A stretch of 64,000 nucleotides of DNA from positions 484,680 to 548,679 of the forward strand of contig NSJX01000003.1 of NCBI GenBank assembly GCA_002286715.1. Reading direction: 5' to 3'. Shown here piece by piece: positions 1 through 9,798 of the stretch. Positions within the stretch are counted from its first letter, which is position 1. The number at the start of each line of letters is the position of its first letter. Under the pieces are notes generated by a model. The model did no database searches, had not been told where the DNA came from, and saw only the letters and a list, made by a program, of their open reading frames with translations. Source of the stretch: Dentipellis sp. KUC8613. Its lineage: Eukaryota; Basidiomycota; Agaricomycetes; Russulales; Hericiaceae. The translations under genes and the position numbers were made by a program.

Positions 1-607
1 CCACGTCAACACGTCTACCAAACGCGACACTTCTCCTCCTTCGTCCCTGTCATCGTCCGCATCTTCTACTTCCTCAAAGAAGTCCCGCCGCACGCGGACC
101 ACGTCGCTCAATGTCCATCCGTCCCAGCCTGTCCATTCGCATGCCAGTGCTGGATCGGCTCACAGAAGAAGTCGCACGAGCTCTCTTTCCTCCGCGGTCG
201 GTTCTGGCAGTCCTCCTGCGGTGTCTATTCCTCGCCGACCAGCATCACCGACGCACTTCGTTCCGCGAAATTCGCCGCCGCGTTCGGAGCCCTTGTCGGC
301 ACCTGTGGCACCGGTCATAGCTGGGTACGGTGTACCTCCACCTCCTGCCCCCCAGGAGCAATACCCGACCCATCACCACCATCACCATTCCTCCGATTCG
401 TATTCTCCTGCCTCCAACGCTTATCGCCAGCCGCAGCCACCGTCAAATGCGGCTCCGCCCACTCCGCCTCCAGAAACGCCACTGACGCCGTCGACGATAG
501 CCAAAGCGCAGAAGCACTGCCGCTTCGCGATCTCTGCGCTCGATTACGAGGATGCGGAGCAGGCAAGAAAGGAGCTGCGCTTCGCGCTGAGCGTGTTGGG
601 CGGGTGA
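1..607 (+). CDS. VTA1: Vta1-like ESCRT-III/Vps4 cofactor, C-terminal part (5' truncated)
   Basis: The reading frame is open from base 2 to the TGA at 605-607 and enters from outside the window. About 140 residues are a Ser/Pro/His-rich linker, including a run of six histidines. The last 45 residues read TIAKAQKHCRFAISALDYED then a short helix ending in LSVLGG. This matches the C-terminal dimerisation domain of Vta1/LIP5, which activates the AAA ATPase Vps4 to disassemble ESCRT-III on endosomes. The N-terminal MIT-like domain lies upstream and cannot be seen. The long linker between the two domains is usual for fungal Vta1. The identification rests on the AKAQKHCRFAISALDYED block. Confidence 0.8.
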   Translation, partial: HVNTSTKRDTSPPSSLSSSASSTSSKKSRRTRTTSLNVHPSQPVHSHASAGSAHRRSRTSSLSSAVGSGSPPAVSIPRRPASPTHFVPRNSPPRSEPLSAPVAPVIAGYGVPPPPAPQEQYPTHHHHHHSSDSYSPASNAYRQPQPPSNAAPPTPPPETPLTPSTIAKAQKHCRFAISALDYEDAEQARKELRFALSVLGG

Positions 608-1970
608 ATCTCGGTGGCTGTCTCTGCCCCATGCCATCGGTCCAGGAATCGTCACTCCACAGGTGCATGCCGGGCATGCGTTGCTGCTGTATACGTATTC
701 AAAGGTAGTGCTGTCTTCGTTCTCTCTTTTCATGTATGCGTACTGTCGCTTTTGGCATTTGTTCCGTTCATATTGCTTCCTTTATGGGTCCTTGCATTGG
801 CATTCTGCACCTCGCATCCGTTTATGGTACTTTCTTCTTGCATCTACTCCATCTCTCTACGCATGTGCTCCCCTACTCCCGTTTGTATCCCTTGTTTCCC
901 TAGTCCCCGTACTCTCCGCTGTGCTTCGCACAGCTGTTGAATTAATCGCATACATCTCATTCTTGTGTACCCGTTTAGTATTCTGTTTTCCATTTGGCCC
1001 AAGTCGCTTATTTCCTCGGCCCCTGCACGAGCAGGGATCGCCAGCGCCGCACCCGCGTGTCTTCATGTGCTTCATATCCTTCCGATCGTATGTCTGGAAC
1101 TGTAATGCAGCCTCCATCTACCGGTCTTCTCTTCCTTCCCTTCATAACCGTATGTCAAAAATTTCCAGAACCGTCTACAACCCTCGTCCCAATGCCATTC
1201 TGATCAACGACACATCCAGGAGCAACTTCGTCCCAACACCCGCCTATGCCTCTTCCGTCCGCCACGTTCCCGTTGGCGCGTTTCATTATCCTGCGGCTGG
1301 GGCCAGGAACACAGATAGGAGATTGCGAGGTGCAAAGCCACTCCATCGCACGTATCTAGCGGGTGCGATATGCCCGGCGCTGTAACGGTACACACACTTT
1401 GGCCACCCGCGCTCCACCCCACCGCGCACGAGCCTGCCGGCGAACAACAAGGTTCACATTCACCCACGGGCGCGTCGCACGGAGGCCCCGTGCGCCCAAT
1501 CCGAGCAGTGGATCCACCTTCGCAATCGCTCCAAATCGCCACCCCGCCACGCCCCTGGCCCATATCTTGCCTTGCACGGTCTCGATCATTGACACGGCCG
1601 CGCCCGCGCCCGCGATATTGCATCTGAACGGGCGGAGAACATGCGCGAACACGATCGGCTTCGATTCGTACTGGTCCCGTCTCCACGCAGAAGTCAATTA
1701 ATGCAGACGGCCAGCGCGCGGCTATAGTGGACCTGGGCGTACTGGATGCGGTATATACACAGACTCGGAGCGTCGACGACCCCCTTCTCGTGCTCTCCGC
1801 AACCCCCACGCGACCATCCCGACTTCCCCTTCCCGCAGTATCTTCCCGCCATAAACCGTCTGCCATATGCCGTACGCGTGCCTCGGGGGATCCACAATCT
1901 TATCTCGCCCCGCGGGGCAGGGGCAGGGATGGGGGTGCCCCACCGCGCACAGCCCCCCATTGACACGCAG
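608..1970. other. Convergent intergenic region, no confident gene
   Basis: This lies between the stop codons of VTA1 (+) and the arrestin (-). Bases 660-1150 are pyrimidine-rich on the plus strand and look like 3' UTR. From 1204 to 1866 and 1356 to 1697 the minus strand carries overlapping open frames of 220 and 113 codons in GC-rich DNA. I recognise no domain in them and no splice pattern that joins them convincingly. They could be chance frames or an extra 3' exon or gene on the minus strand. Confidence 0.4.
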
Positions 1971-4900
1971 CTAGTACGCCCCATGCACCCTCACCTGCTC
2001 CTCGAGCTGCAGAATCCTGTCCCGCACCGAGCTGGGGCCCGACATGAGCTTCGGCCTGCGCGGGGCCTGCCTCGCGCGCGCCATCGCCTCCATCGCCCCC
2101 ATGCGTACAGGCGCAGGCGCAGGCACGGGTGCAGGTGCAGGTGCGGCCGTGTGCGTATGCATATGCGTACGCGCGGGCGTCTCGTCTGTGGGCGTGCTTG
2201 CATTGCTCGCCCCGAGCCCGCGGTTCACAGATGCGGCTGCCGAGGAGGACGTGAATGCGGACGAGGGCAGGCTTCCCGCCGCGTGTGTGCCCGTGCCCGT
2301 GCCCGTGGTACTGGTGCCGGAGAGGCGCGAAGATGCGGGCGATGGGGAGGGCGACGATGAGTCGACATCGACGTCGGGTCTGGAGAGGCCGGCGGTTGCG
2401 GCGCGCGGTGCGAGGCCTGCCATCGACGGGGGCCGCGGTAATCCGGACGTGCGTTTCTCCGGAAAACCGTCTGCGGGAGCTGGGTGTTGTGGCCTGCCAG
2501 AATCCACGTACATGCTCGCACTCGGGACACGCTTCTCTTCTGGGAACCCGTCGGTGTTTGCGGGTGCCGCATGCTGTGGCCCGCGCGCATTGCGCGCATC
2601 GACATCTGCTGTGCGTATATCTGGAATAGAAGCGACGCGATCCGCGTGGTGGATCGGTATTGCTACTTTCGCAGCGTCCTTGCGCGCAAGCTGTACCTCC
2701 GCGTCTGCAATGCGTGCACTTGCCAGCTTTTCACGTACGCGGCGCGCAAAAGGCGAGTCGTCGTCCGGCCGTCTGTGGCGTGTCGGCTGCTGCTCCTGAC
2801 GCCGTCGCTCGCGGGTATGAGCAATACCCGCGGGGCTCTGTATGCAGTTGCGCCGCGGGCGATGGGCGGCCTGAGAACGATGCGAGTCCCGCGTACGTCC
2901 GGCAGTCTGCAGGGACCGTTGAATGGCGATGAACGCATCCTCTTCCATCCGCACATCCACGACGCGTTCCTGGTGGCGGTACGCGTCCAAGTCCACATCC
3001 TCCTCCCACTGTTCCTCAACGTCCGCATCATACGGGTGGCAGCTTGGGAACGGATTCTCGGTCAAGATACTGTCCACCTCCTCGTCGGATTCCGAGGAGC
3101 TTCGCCAGCGGGGGCGCTGCGCCGCATACGGCCTCGGCTCGCGCACCCCACCGGGGTCCGCTGAAGCTTGACATCTCGTGCTGTGCGCCACGTCCGACGC
3201 GGCCGTCGTGGATGGGGACGGGTTCGCCACCATGAACGTATGTGGGTCCTGTATACGTGTGCGCCCACGTTCCTTGATGTCCCCATAATGAACTTGCTGC
3301 GCGCCGCCGCCGTCCTGGCTGTTCTGACGGGAGGTGTAATACGGGGGCTGATCCGGCGTTCGGGATCCACGCTCGGGCTGCTGAGATCACGTCGCGGGTG
3401 AGTCAAACGTCAAATGAACGGCACGAGATGAGATCCGCAGTCCCATTCACTTAAATCGAGTCGCGGTGACACGGTGACAGGTTGCAACGGCGGCAGTGTC
3501 TTTGTCTCGCAGCCGCAGCAGTTCGTAGGTTCGAAACTGGACACGTCGACTCACCCGAGGATCCGACAAGGCACTCGCAAGGGACGGTGGCTGCGTCCGG
3601 TAAGAGGGCGGTGTCCCAGCGTTGCCGGCATTGTTTGCGTGTGTGGACACATGTTGGACTGCATCGATGGCCTTGCAGTATCGATTGACGGTGAGCGCTT
3701 CGGGCGGCAGACACTGCGACGGGGGCGCATCGACGGAAAGCATCGAGGCGATGCGTACGGGCAGCATCACGGACACGTCCGTCTTGAAACCGGGTGCGGC
3801 CGACGAGGCCGTCACGGTCACCCGCAGATTGTAATCCACGGCGAGCAGGCGTGAGCGCGGGATTGATAGCTCGTCTGGCTGAGGCGGTCGTCAGTAAAAA
3901 TCAACAGTTTCAGTAGGACGGGGGATATACCGGTATGAGGATAAAGTGGGAGAATTCCATGTCTTCGCCCGGTCCAGCGCCCGTCCACCAACCTTTAGCG
4001 CTCGCGCGACCCTTTGTGCCGGGCTCGCCCATCTCTAGCTTGCTATCCGCTACTTCGCGAACGAGGGTATTTGTCTGGCACGCGTCTGGATCCAGGTCGT
4101 CTTCGGACCGGCCTCGCATATTGAGATCCGCTCTTGGCTTGTATGTAGTCGTCGTACGAATGAGTGCAATAGAGACGCCCAGGACGTCGCGCTTGGTCTC
4201 ATTGTCGATGCGGATGTGGACATAGCATCGCTGGCCTGAGAGGTACCACAGGCGAGGCAGACGTGCCGTAAGCTTGAGCTTATTTTTGCTGCCGCCGAGG
4301 AATAATGACTTGGCTGCTGTGGAAACGAGCGGGCGCGGAGCAGGCGTGAAGAGTATTTGGAGGGATAAATGGGGCCAGATCGAGCAAAAGCGGTAGAAAT
4401 GTGCCAAGGAACATTTCAAGCTATCTGGCTCTTTGACTTTGATGGACCTACAATCCGCGTTAAATTGCATGTGGGGGATCAAAAGGCTAAGATTACTGAC
4501 ACAAGTGCAATATAGCGCACGGCTACGCCTCCATGGATGTTCACGGCTCCCTTGGAAGCCCCATTCGTGTTGTCCGCGGGCAACTCCATCTCGAATGGAA
4601 GGACGTGGGCGCCCTCTCGCGCCCTTCGGTACCCTTCGCTGTCGCCCTCCTCCGGCCCCTCAGCATAAATCTGCTCCGCAGTGTAGCTGATGTCCGTGAA
4701 CTGGCTGGTGCACTGGTAGAAGATATGCCGCTGGCCACCGCCGTCCGGGATGCATTCAAACCCGATGACACGTAGCTTTCCACCAGCCAGCATAATCGGT
4801 GACTGTTTCTTCGAACATTTGCGGACCCGGACGAGCAAATGACCGCAAAGATACTGTCCCTGGACAAAGCTGTCGCTCGAGAGCGCCAGGTCGACCTCTA

Positions 4901-5573
4901 CCCGCGCTCGGGATTTGGCACGCTCGAGAGCCAGCGCGTCTGCGCCTTTCCGCCGCCGCGACTTGGTATGAAGCGAGGACATGTCGTCCGGGTGCAACAC
5001 AGTCGCGCCGGACTTCAGCTTCGCGTTCGCATTGCCGAGCAGCGATTTGAGCTCGGCGGCCTTCCTCGCGGGCGGCGCGCTGGTGCTCATCAGCGTGCTT
5101 CGCCGATTCAGCTGCGCGGGAGCCCCGTCCACGAAGGTGAACGAGCGCGCACGGCTTCTCGTCGGTGCCGCGTGTGCTGCTGGAGTCATAGTCATAGAGG
5201 CCGGCTCTATGCATTGTCCGTCCCGGAACCCGTTCCCGCCTGCATAAGGATCGAACGCAACCATGGCTTCGCCAACTTCAGCCCGCAGCAGGCCCTGCAT
5301 AGCTCGCGAAGAACGGACGCTTCCTCCTTGAAACCCGGAGACCTCGCGAGAAGGACAGAGAGTATGCGACGAGCCCATGGGGTCGCGGCGAAGATCTTCA
5401 ATGGAGCCATTGACCGGGAGGCTTGATAGCTGCGAAACTGTGACAGCAGTGCGGGACGAAGGGCTGGGTAAACTCGTTTGGGCAGCCAAGTGTTGCGGGG
5501 AGACAGCCAAGCCGAGGCCCGCAGTATCTCCGGAGCGGAAGGGCACAGTGTCGGCTGCGTGATGTGAAACCAT
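1971..5573 (-). CDS. Alpha-arrestin (ART/arrestin-domain protein) with PPxY motifs
   Basis: Likely CDS is complement(1971..3380, 3555..3878, 3931..4447, 4501..5573), which sums to 1,107 codons plus stop in frame. Introns are 174, 52 and 53 bp. An N-terminal disordered region is followed by an arrestin-N segment (VEVDLALSSDSFVQGQYLCG) and an arrestin-C segment (LPRLWYLSGQRCYVHIRIDN, then PPDELSIPRSRLLAVDYNLR and a beta-strand run). Two PPxY motifs follow: PPSY at 3600-3611 and PPYY at 3336-3347. The roughly 470-residue tail is rich in Ala, Pro, Thr and Ser and ends in a short coiled coil. Alpha-arrestins recruit Rsp5/Nedd4 ubiquitin ligases through PPxY to membrane transporters for endocytosis. 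I infer that role; the cargo is unknown. The start is uncertain: ATG at 5573 is the safe one, but an open frame with protein-like composition continues upstream to about 5790 and may be another exon. The 174 bp intron is long for this window and could hide a small exon. Confidence 0.75.
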
Positions 5574-6275
5574 TCTGAGAAACGGGGAATCGGTACCAGG
5601 ATGTAACCATCTTGTAGATGAGTTGTTCCAACGCGGTCATCTGTAGTTGAGAACCGGTCTATGCGACCGTTGGGCGTTTGAAACACGATCCCGCCCAGCC
5701 CGACAGACCCGATGACGATTTCGGATGGCCGGTCAAAAATGCATCTGCCTAAGTACTGCGAGGCAAAATCTTCCCTGACCAAGGGCCCGAGACTTGGAGA
5801 AAACGGTCCAAGGCCATAAGGTCATACGTAAGACGTCAGGACATTGCTTACTCTTATTACAATGTCGTAGTAGAATAGTCCGCACCTGGTCTACTATCTT
5901 GTTGAAATGAAGTGGATGTGTAGTTTGGCCTCTGGGGTCGTCGGGATCTGCTAGACGATACTCGAGATAGACCATTCAGGTCAAGCTGGACCCAGCTAGA
6001 CCCATGTACGTATGCATATGCTTTGTAGGCACAACACCATTTCCATAATTAGCTTCCGGGTGACGACATGCATTGAATGCGAAAATATCATTTCAGAGTA
6101 CGGTAAGAAAACGAAACAAATATTGTAGTCCATAAACTAAGCCACTACATATATAAGTATGCCTAACACTACATTGATTGATGAGTTGAGTGCGGGGATG
6201 GGGAGTTAGTGAGCAATAAAATACAAGACGTTGTCGTACGAAGCCGCAAAGAGTCCTATGCATCAGGTGAACAGA
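5574..6275. other. Intergenic; possible 5' exon of the arrestin at its left edge
   Basis: The minus strand between about 5575 and 5790 is open in a frame different from the arrestin first exon, and a 5' splice site and branch/AG near 5575-5660 could join them. The rest, about 5.8-6.27 kb, is AT-richer and stop-dense in all frames. I assign it to the arrestin 5' region and the 3' flank of the acetyltransferase. Nothing else is recognised. Confidence 0.4.
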
Positions 6276-7359
6276 TTACCAGTGGCCCAACTCGACAACA
6301 TCGCGATCGAACCCAACTTCTAGCCACGGCTCAACCCCGGCGACACGCCGCTTGGAGTCGTCCAAACCTACAAAACCCACACGATGATAGACACCCGCGG
6401 CAGCAGCGTTGTCGTGTGCACAATACAGTACGATGCTCTGCTTGCTCCGTAGCAGTTCCTTGCAGACGGCACGCACAAGGCGCTCTGCACACCCCCTCTT
6501 CCGCCATCTTGGGTTGGTGAACACCTTGGTGATGCCCGCCACGGTAGCGCTTTGTCTGGTTACGGCGACGATGGAAGCGAGCTCTGGATTTTCGCCTGGT
6601 CGACGAGCCTCCAGAACCCAGAGATAGCCACTTCGGATGAGGTACTTCGCCTCCTTCCGGGCTCGCTTGTCGTTCAAAAGAAAAGGTGCCTGAGAGACAC
6701 AATTATCGGTGAGAACTTCACTAAGATAGACGTGTAGGAGGAAATCGACTTACCGAGGTTTCGGCAAATCCTTGACAAAGCGGGGCAACAGATGCCACAT
6801 CCTCCTCAGTCGCCCTCCGAGGCACATATACGACATCGGGAAACGTGGTCGCTCTCCGGTCGACGAAGGTTTCCGAGGTGCAGTACGTGAGCTGGGCAGC
6901 ATAATACGGCTCTTCGTAGAACCCAACTCCGGTACGACAGGACCAGAGCTTCGTGAATGCGATGCTAATAGGTTGTGGGGCGAATACAGAGAATACCCGT
7001 TCTTGCGGGATTTCGAGGAGGATCTGAGAAATGAGCAGCTCCAGACGGGGATATAGATAGTCGTCGTGAAGGTGGTGGAAGAGTGCCGTGGGGATGATGA
7101 AGATGGGATACGAGCCAAGGGGTCCCTCTACACAGGACAGAATGAGATCCAATTCTGGGTCGTCCCGGGCGGAGAGGAAGGTCGAACATGTCATCCACAA
7201 TTGCGAGCCATTTGGCTCCGCAACCCTCGTCTTCGTGGCGTGCGGGAGTATGACGTTTGCGGCCTGCTCGTTCTGATATAATGCGTCCCATAGTTGTTGT
7301 GGAAACGCCGATGGGTGACGGTACACCTTGACGGAGTGTGTGGACGCAATGGACGGCAT
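6276..7359 (-). CDS. GNAT-family N-acetyltransferase
   Basis: CDS is complement(6276..6689, 6754..7359), with one 64 bp intron (donor GTAAGTCG, acceptor CTCAG), giving 339 residues. The N-terminal 200 residues have the layout of fungal two-part GNAT proteins. The second exon contains the acetyl-CoA-binding fold: WVLEARRPGENPELASIVAV, then ITKVFTNPRWRKRGCAERLV, where RKRGCA fits the R/Q-x-x-G-x-A/G pyrophosphate loop, then a strand-helix ending YHRVGF. It transfers acetyl from acetyl-CoA to an unknown amine. There is no signal peptide or membrane segment, so it is probably cytosolic. A TATAAAG lies about 50 bp upstream of the ATG. The substrate cannot be inferred from the sequence. Confidence 0.8.
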
Positions 7360-7408
7360 TGGGGTGGTGAAGGGCGAATTGAGGGAGACCGAAGTGAGAG
7401 ACCGACCT

Positions 7409-7415
7409 CTTTATA
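7409..7415 (-). promoter_or_regulatory. Candidate TATA box of the GNAT gene
   Basis: The minus strand reads TATAAAG 50-56 bp upstream of the acetyltransferase ATG at 7359, a plausible distance for a fungal core promoter with a short 5' UTR. This is a sequence match only. Confidence 0.45.
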
Positions 7416-8412
7416 GCAGAATGAAGGTCGCAGTCCGGAGCTATAGGTAAATCAAACTAATCTGTGTGCCGTATCCCCGGTTACATGTCGAGTCAGAAGA
7501 GACGAGGAGGGTAAGCATAGGATACCAGATCGGCTCCCACGTATCACATTGAGTTCATACTAGTACAAACTTCAGACCAGAGCGATGCGAGCAGTACTCC
7601 GGTGACAAGATAGGTCACACTGCTGCAAGAACGAGGTGAAACTCACTGAAAACACGTCGGGTGAATGCACGATGCCCGAGAAATAGCTGGTATCCGAGCT
7701 CAAGGAGGAGACACGCAACCCGTCTAGGGCAAGGCACAGTTGTCATCGGCCTGCGGAAGCCGCGGCAGTACGATGTGCTGTCCCGCAATATGATGTACGG
7801 CAAACTGAAGAGTTCCGTCAATTATAATAAGATGCCACTTCTTACAAATACATACCGCTAGGATAGTTTTAATTAAAGTCCCAGGATTATGTGACTCGGT
7901 GTGGACAGCCTCAAGAATGCGGGAGGAGTTTATCCTGGACATCCGTGGGACCTGGTATGCACACTCGTTGGCATATGCATTGGAGCAGTACCATATGCCA
8001 TCCTGATAATGGGTTCTTGAAACTCCGTCATTTGTAGAACGTAGCTGGCAGTGCGGTAGAGACGGATGCGAAACAACTCGGCGGTGTGGGTAACGCGATA
8101 CGGAGTCATTCGATGACTGCGCTGATGGCGACGATGAAACGATGACAGATATCCTAGGATGGGGCCTGTGGCTTGCGTATGCGTATCGGGGAAGATCCGA
8201 GCGTAAAACGAAAGCTTGATACAAGGATGGAAGGCAAGATGTCTGAGCGCACCAAAGGAGGCTTGTTATCCAAATAACGACTCTCGTCAAGCTGTAGTTT
8301 CATATTTGGTCCTGTTTTCCTGCAGCCTGCGATCCTAACATATACAAATAACCTCCGGAGGCAATGTGGCATCCTAATCATCATGCATCATGCCCCGCAC
8401 TGAGCCTCCGCT
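7416..8412. other. Divergent intergenic region, no confident gene
   Basis: About 1 kb separates the divergent acetyltransferase and POP3 genes. A 188-codon open frame runs on the minus strand (7724-8290), and shorter ones flank it. None has a recognisable domain, signal peptide or convincing intron chain. They may be chance frames or a small lineage-specific gene. Confidence 0.35.
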
Positions 8413-9564
8413 ATGTCAGAGCAATCCGCAAAAACATCAAACATAACTTCGCGCCGCTCAAAGCCAACACAGGAGCGAAAAACTGTTTTTAAAAGCGTAC
8501 TTGCCAATCCCTTCCAGCTTCAATGGTTACATGCATCCGTGCACTTTTCATCTCGTCATTCTTACCAGAGCTTTTAGGCCTAAAGTACCCCCCGATATTC
8601 AGAAGAATGTCCTATTCCAGCTTATCTCAGAGCTGGATGGCGTTGCTGACTATCACCTCGGTCGCGAGCGCGGGCTGAGAAAGCGAAAGGCCAAGAAACT
8701 CGAAGCGGGCCGTAAAGGGAAGAAAAGGAAGCTCGACCCTCCTTCAACAGATGCGGTGGATATGGATGTTGGTGATGATGAAGGCCGGCAGAATGCTGAT
8801 GAAGGTAACACTGTGGACGCGTCATCTGCCCCTGCCCCTCCCGTGTTAGAGCACATCACCGTGGGCATCAACCAAGTTACTAAGAAGCTCGAAGACTACG
8901 CAAAGTCATTTCGCACCATCATCTCTACTCCTGACCCAGATGGCTTCGAACAGCACCTGCAGCCGCATGATACGATCAGGGCCATTTTCGTCTGTCGTGC
9001 CGACGTCGACCCTCCGGCCCTCATCAATCACCTCCCGCAGCTGGTTGCAGCTTGTAATTCCCTCAACTACGCCCCGGACGCAGATGATGTACCTAAAACC
9101 AAAACCCTACTTGTGCCATTAGGTGTTGGGGCAGAATCTGCACTGGCGAGTGCCATAGGCTTTCGCCGAGTTTCGGTCATTGCGATTCACGTTCGTTATT
9201 TCCTATGATGCAGGCAGGACTGCTTTTAGCTGACACGTGTGCAAAGAACACATTTCCCAACCTGGCGGGATTGGAGCCATTCCTCAATTCCGTTCCTGTT
9301 CTGAATGCGTCATGGCTGCTCCGCCCGGGTGTAACGACTTCGGGCCGAAGCGAATTAGAACCCACGCATATCAAGCAACTACGCACAACTACACCGAAAG
9401 ACATGCGGGCTGCGAAAGAAGAGAGACTCCGAAGACGCGCAGAGGCCAAAGAGAGGAAGAGGAATCGCATGACCGTCGAGAGCATAAGTATCCCTGTGAG
9501 CAAAGAGGTGGATTTCGATAGTCTTGATGAGGAGGGCCGATCCACCGTACTATTTGAATTTTAG
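8413..9564 (+). CDS. POP3: RNase P/MRP protein subunit Pop3
   Basis: Exon 1 is 8413..8525. A 52 bp intron (8526-8577) joins it to exon 2, giving the junction ANPFQLQWPKVPPDIQKNVL. A basic nuclear-type stretch (RKRKAKKLEAGRKGKKRK) precedes the core, which contains VGINQVTKKLEDYAK, IFVCRADVDPPALINHLPQL and LVPLGVGAESALASAIGFRR. That is the pattern of the fungal Pop3 family, which has an L7Ae-like fold. Pop3 binds RNA in RNase P (tRNA 5' processing) and RNase MRP (rRNA processing). The C-terminal exon runs to 9564 and has a basic RAAKEERLRRRAEAKERKRN helix. The last intron, near 9195-9229, is hard to place. The frame-consistent solution that keeps the core is only 35 bp (GT at 9195, AG at 9229). 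Confidence 0.75.
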
Positions 9565-9798
9565 TTCTTCTTTCTGAGCATTCGAAATAGCGAAAACATA
9601 CGCAAGTCGGTGCCGAGTCATGGCGGGCTTGGAGAATCGGCTTGGCCTCATACACCCAATCTCTGGTTATGGTCTACCTTAAGCTTATAATTTACGAGAT
9701 CTGTCCGAGATCTAATAGGGCGTGCCTCGCGTAATTACAAGTTGATCGCCACTACTTGGACCTTGTTTATCGGGAGCGCACACGCACACATCGGAGTC

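Noticed and set aside
371..392. Six-histidine run in the VTA1 fragment resembling an affinity tag
   Set aside because: It lies inside a natural Ser/Pro/His-rich linker in continuous frame with the Vta1 C-terminal domain, with mixed CAC/CAT codons. There is no vector sequence nearby.
663..1385. 240-codon plus-strand frame downstream of VTA1
   Set aside because: Pyrimidine-rich composition with a Ser/Leu/Phe/Cys bias, no domain, and a position exactly where the VTA1 3' UTR is expected.
3914..3931. PPSY string at the end of the arrestin second exon frame
   Set aside because: It is encoded by the first bases of a 52 bp intron (GTATATCCCCC...) and is removed when the frame is joined to PPDELSIPRSRL.
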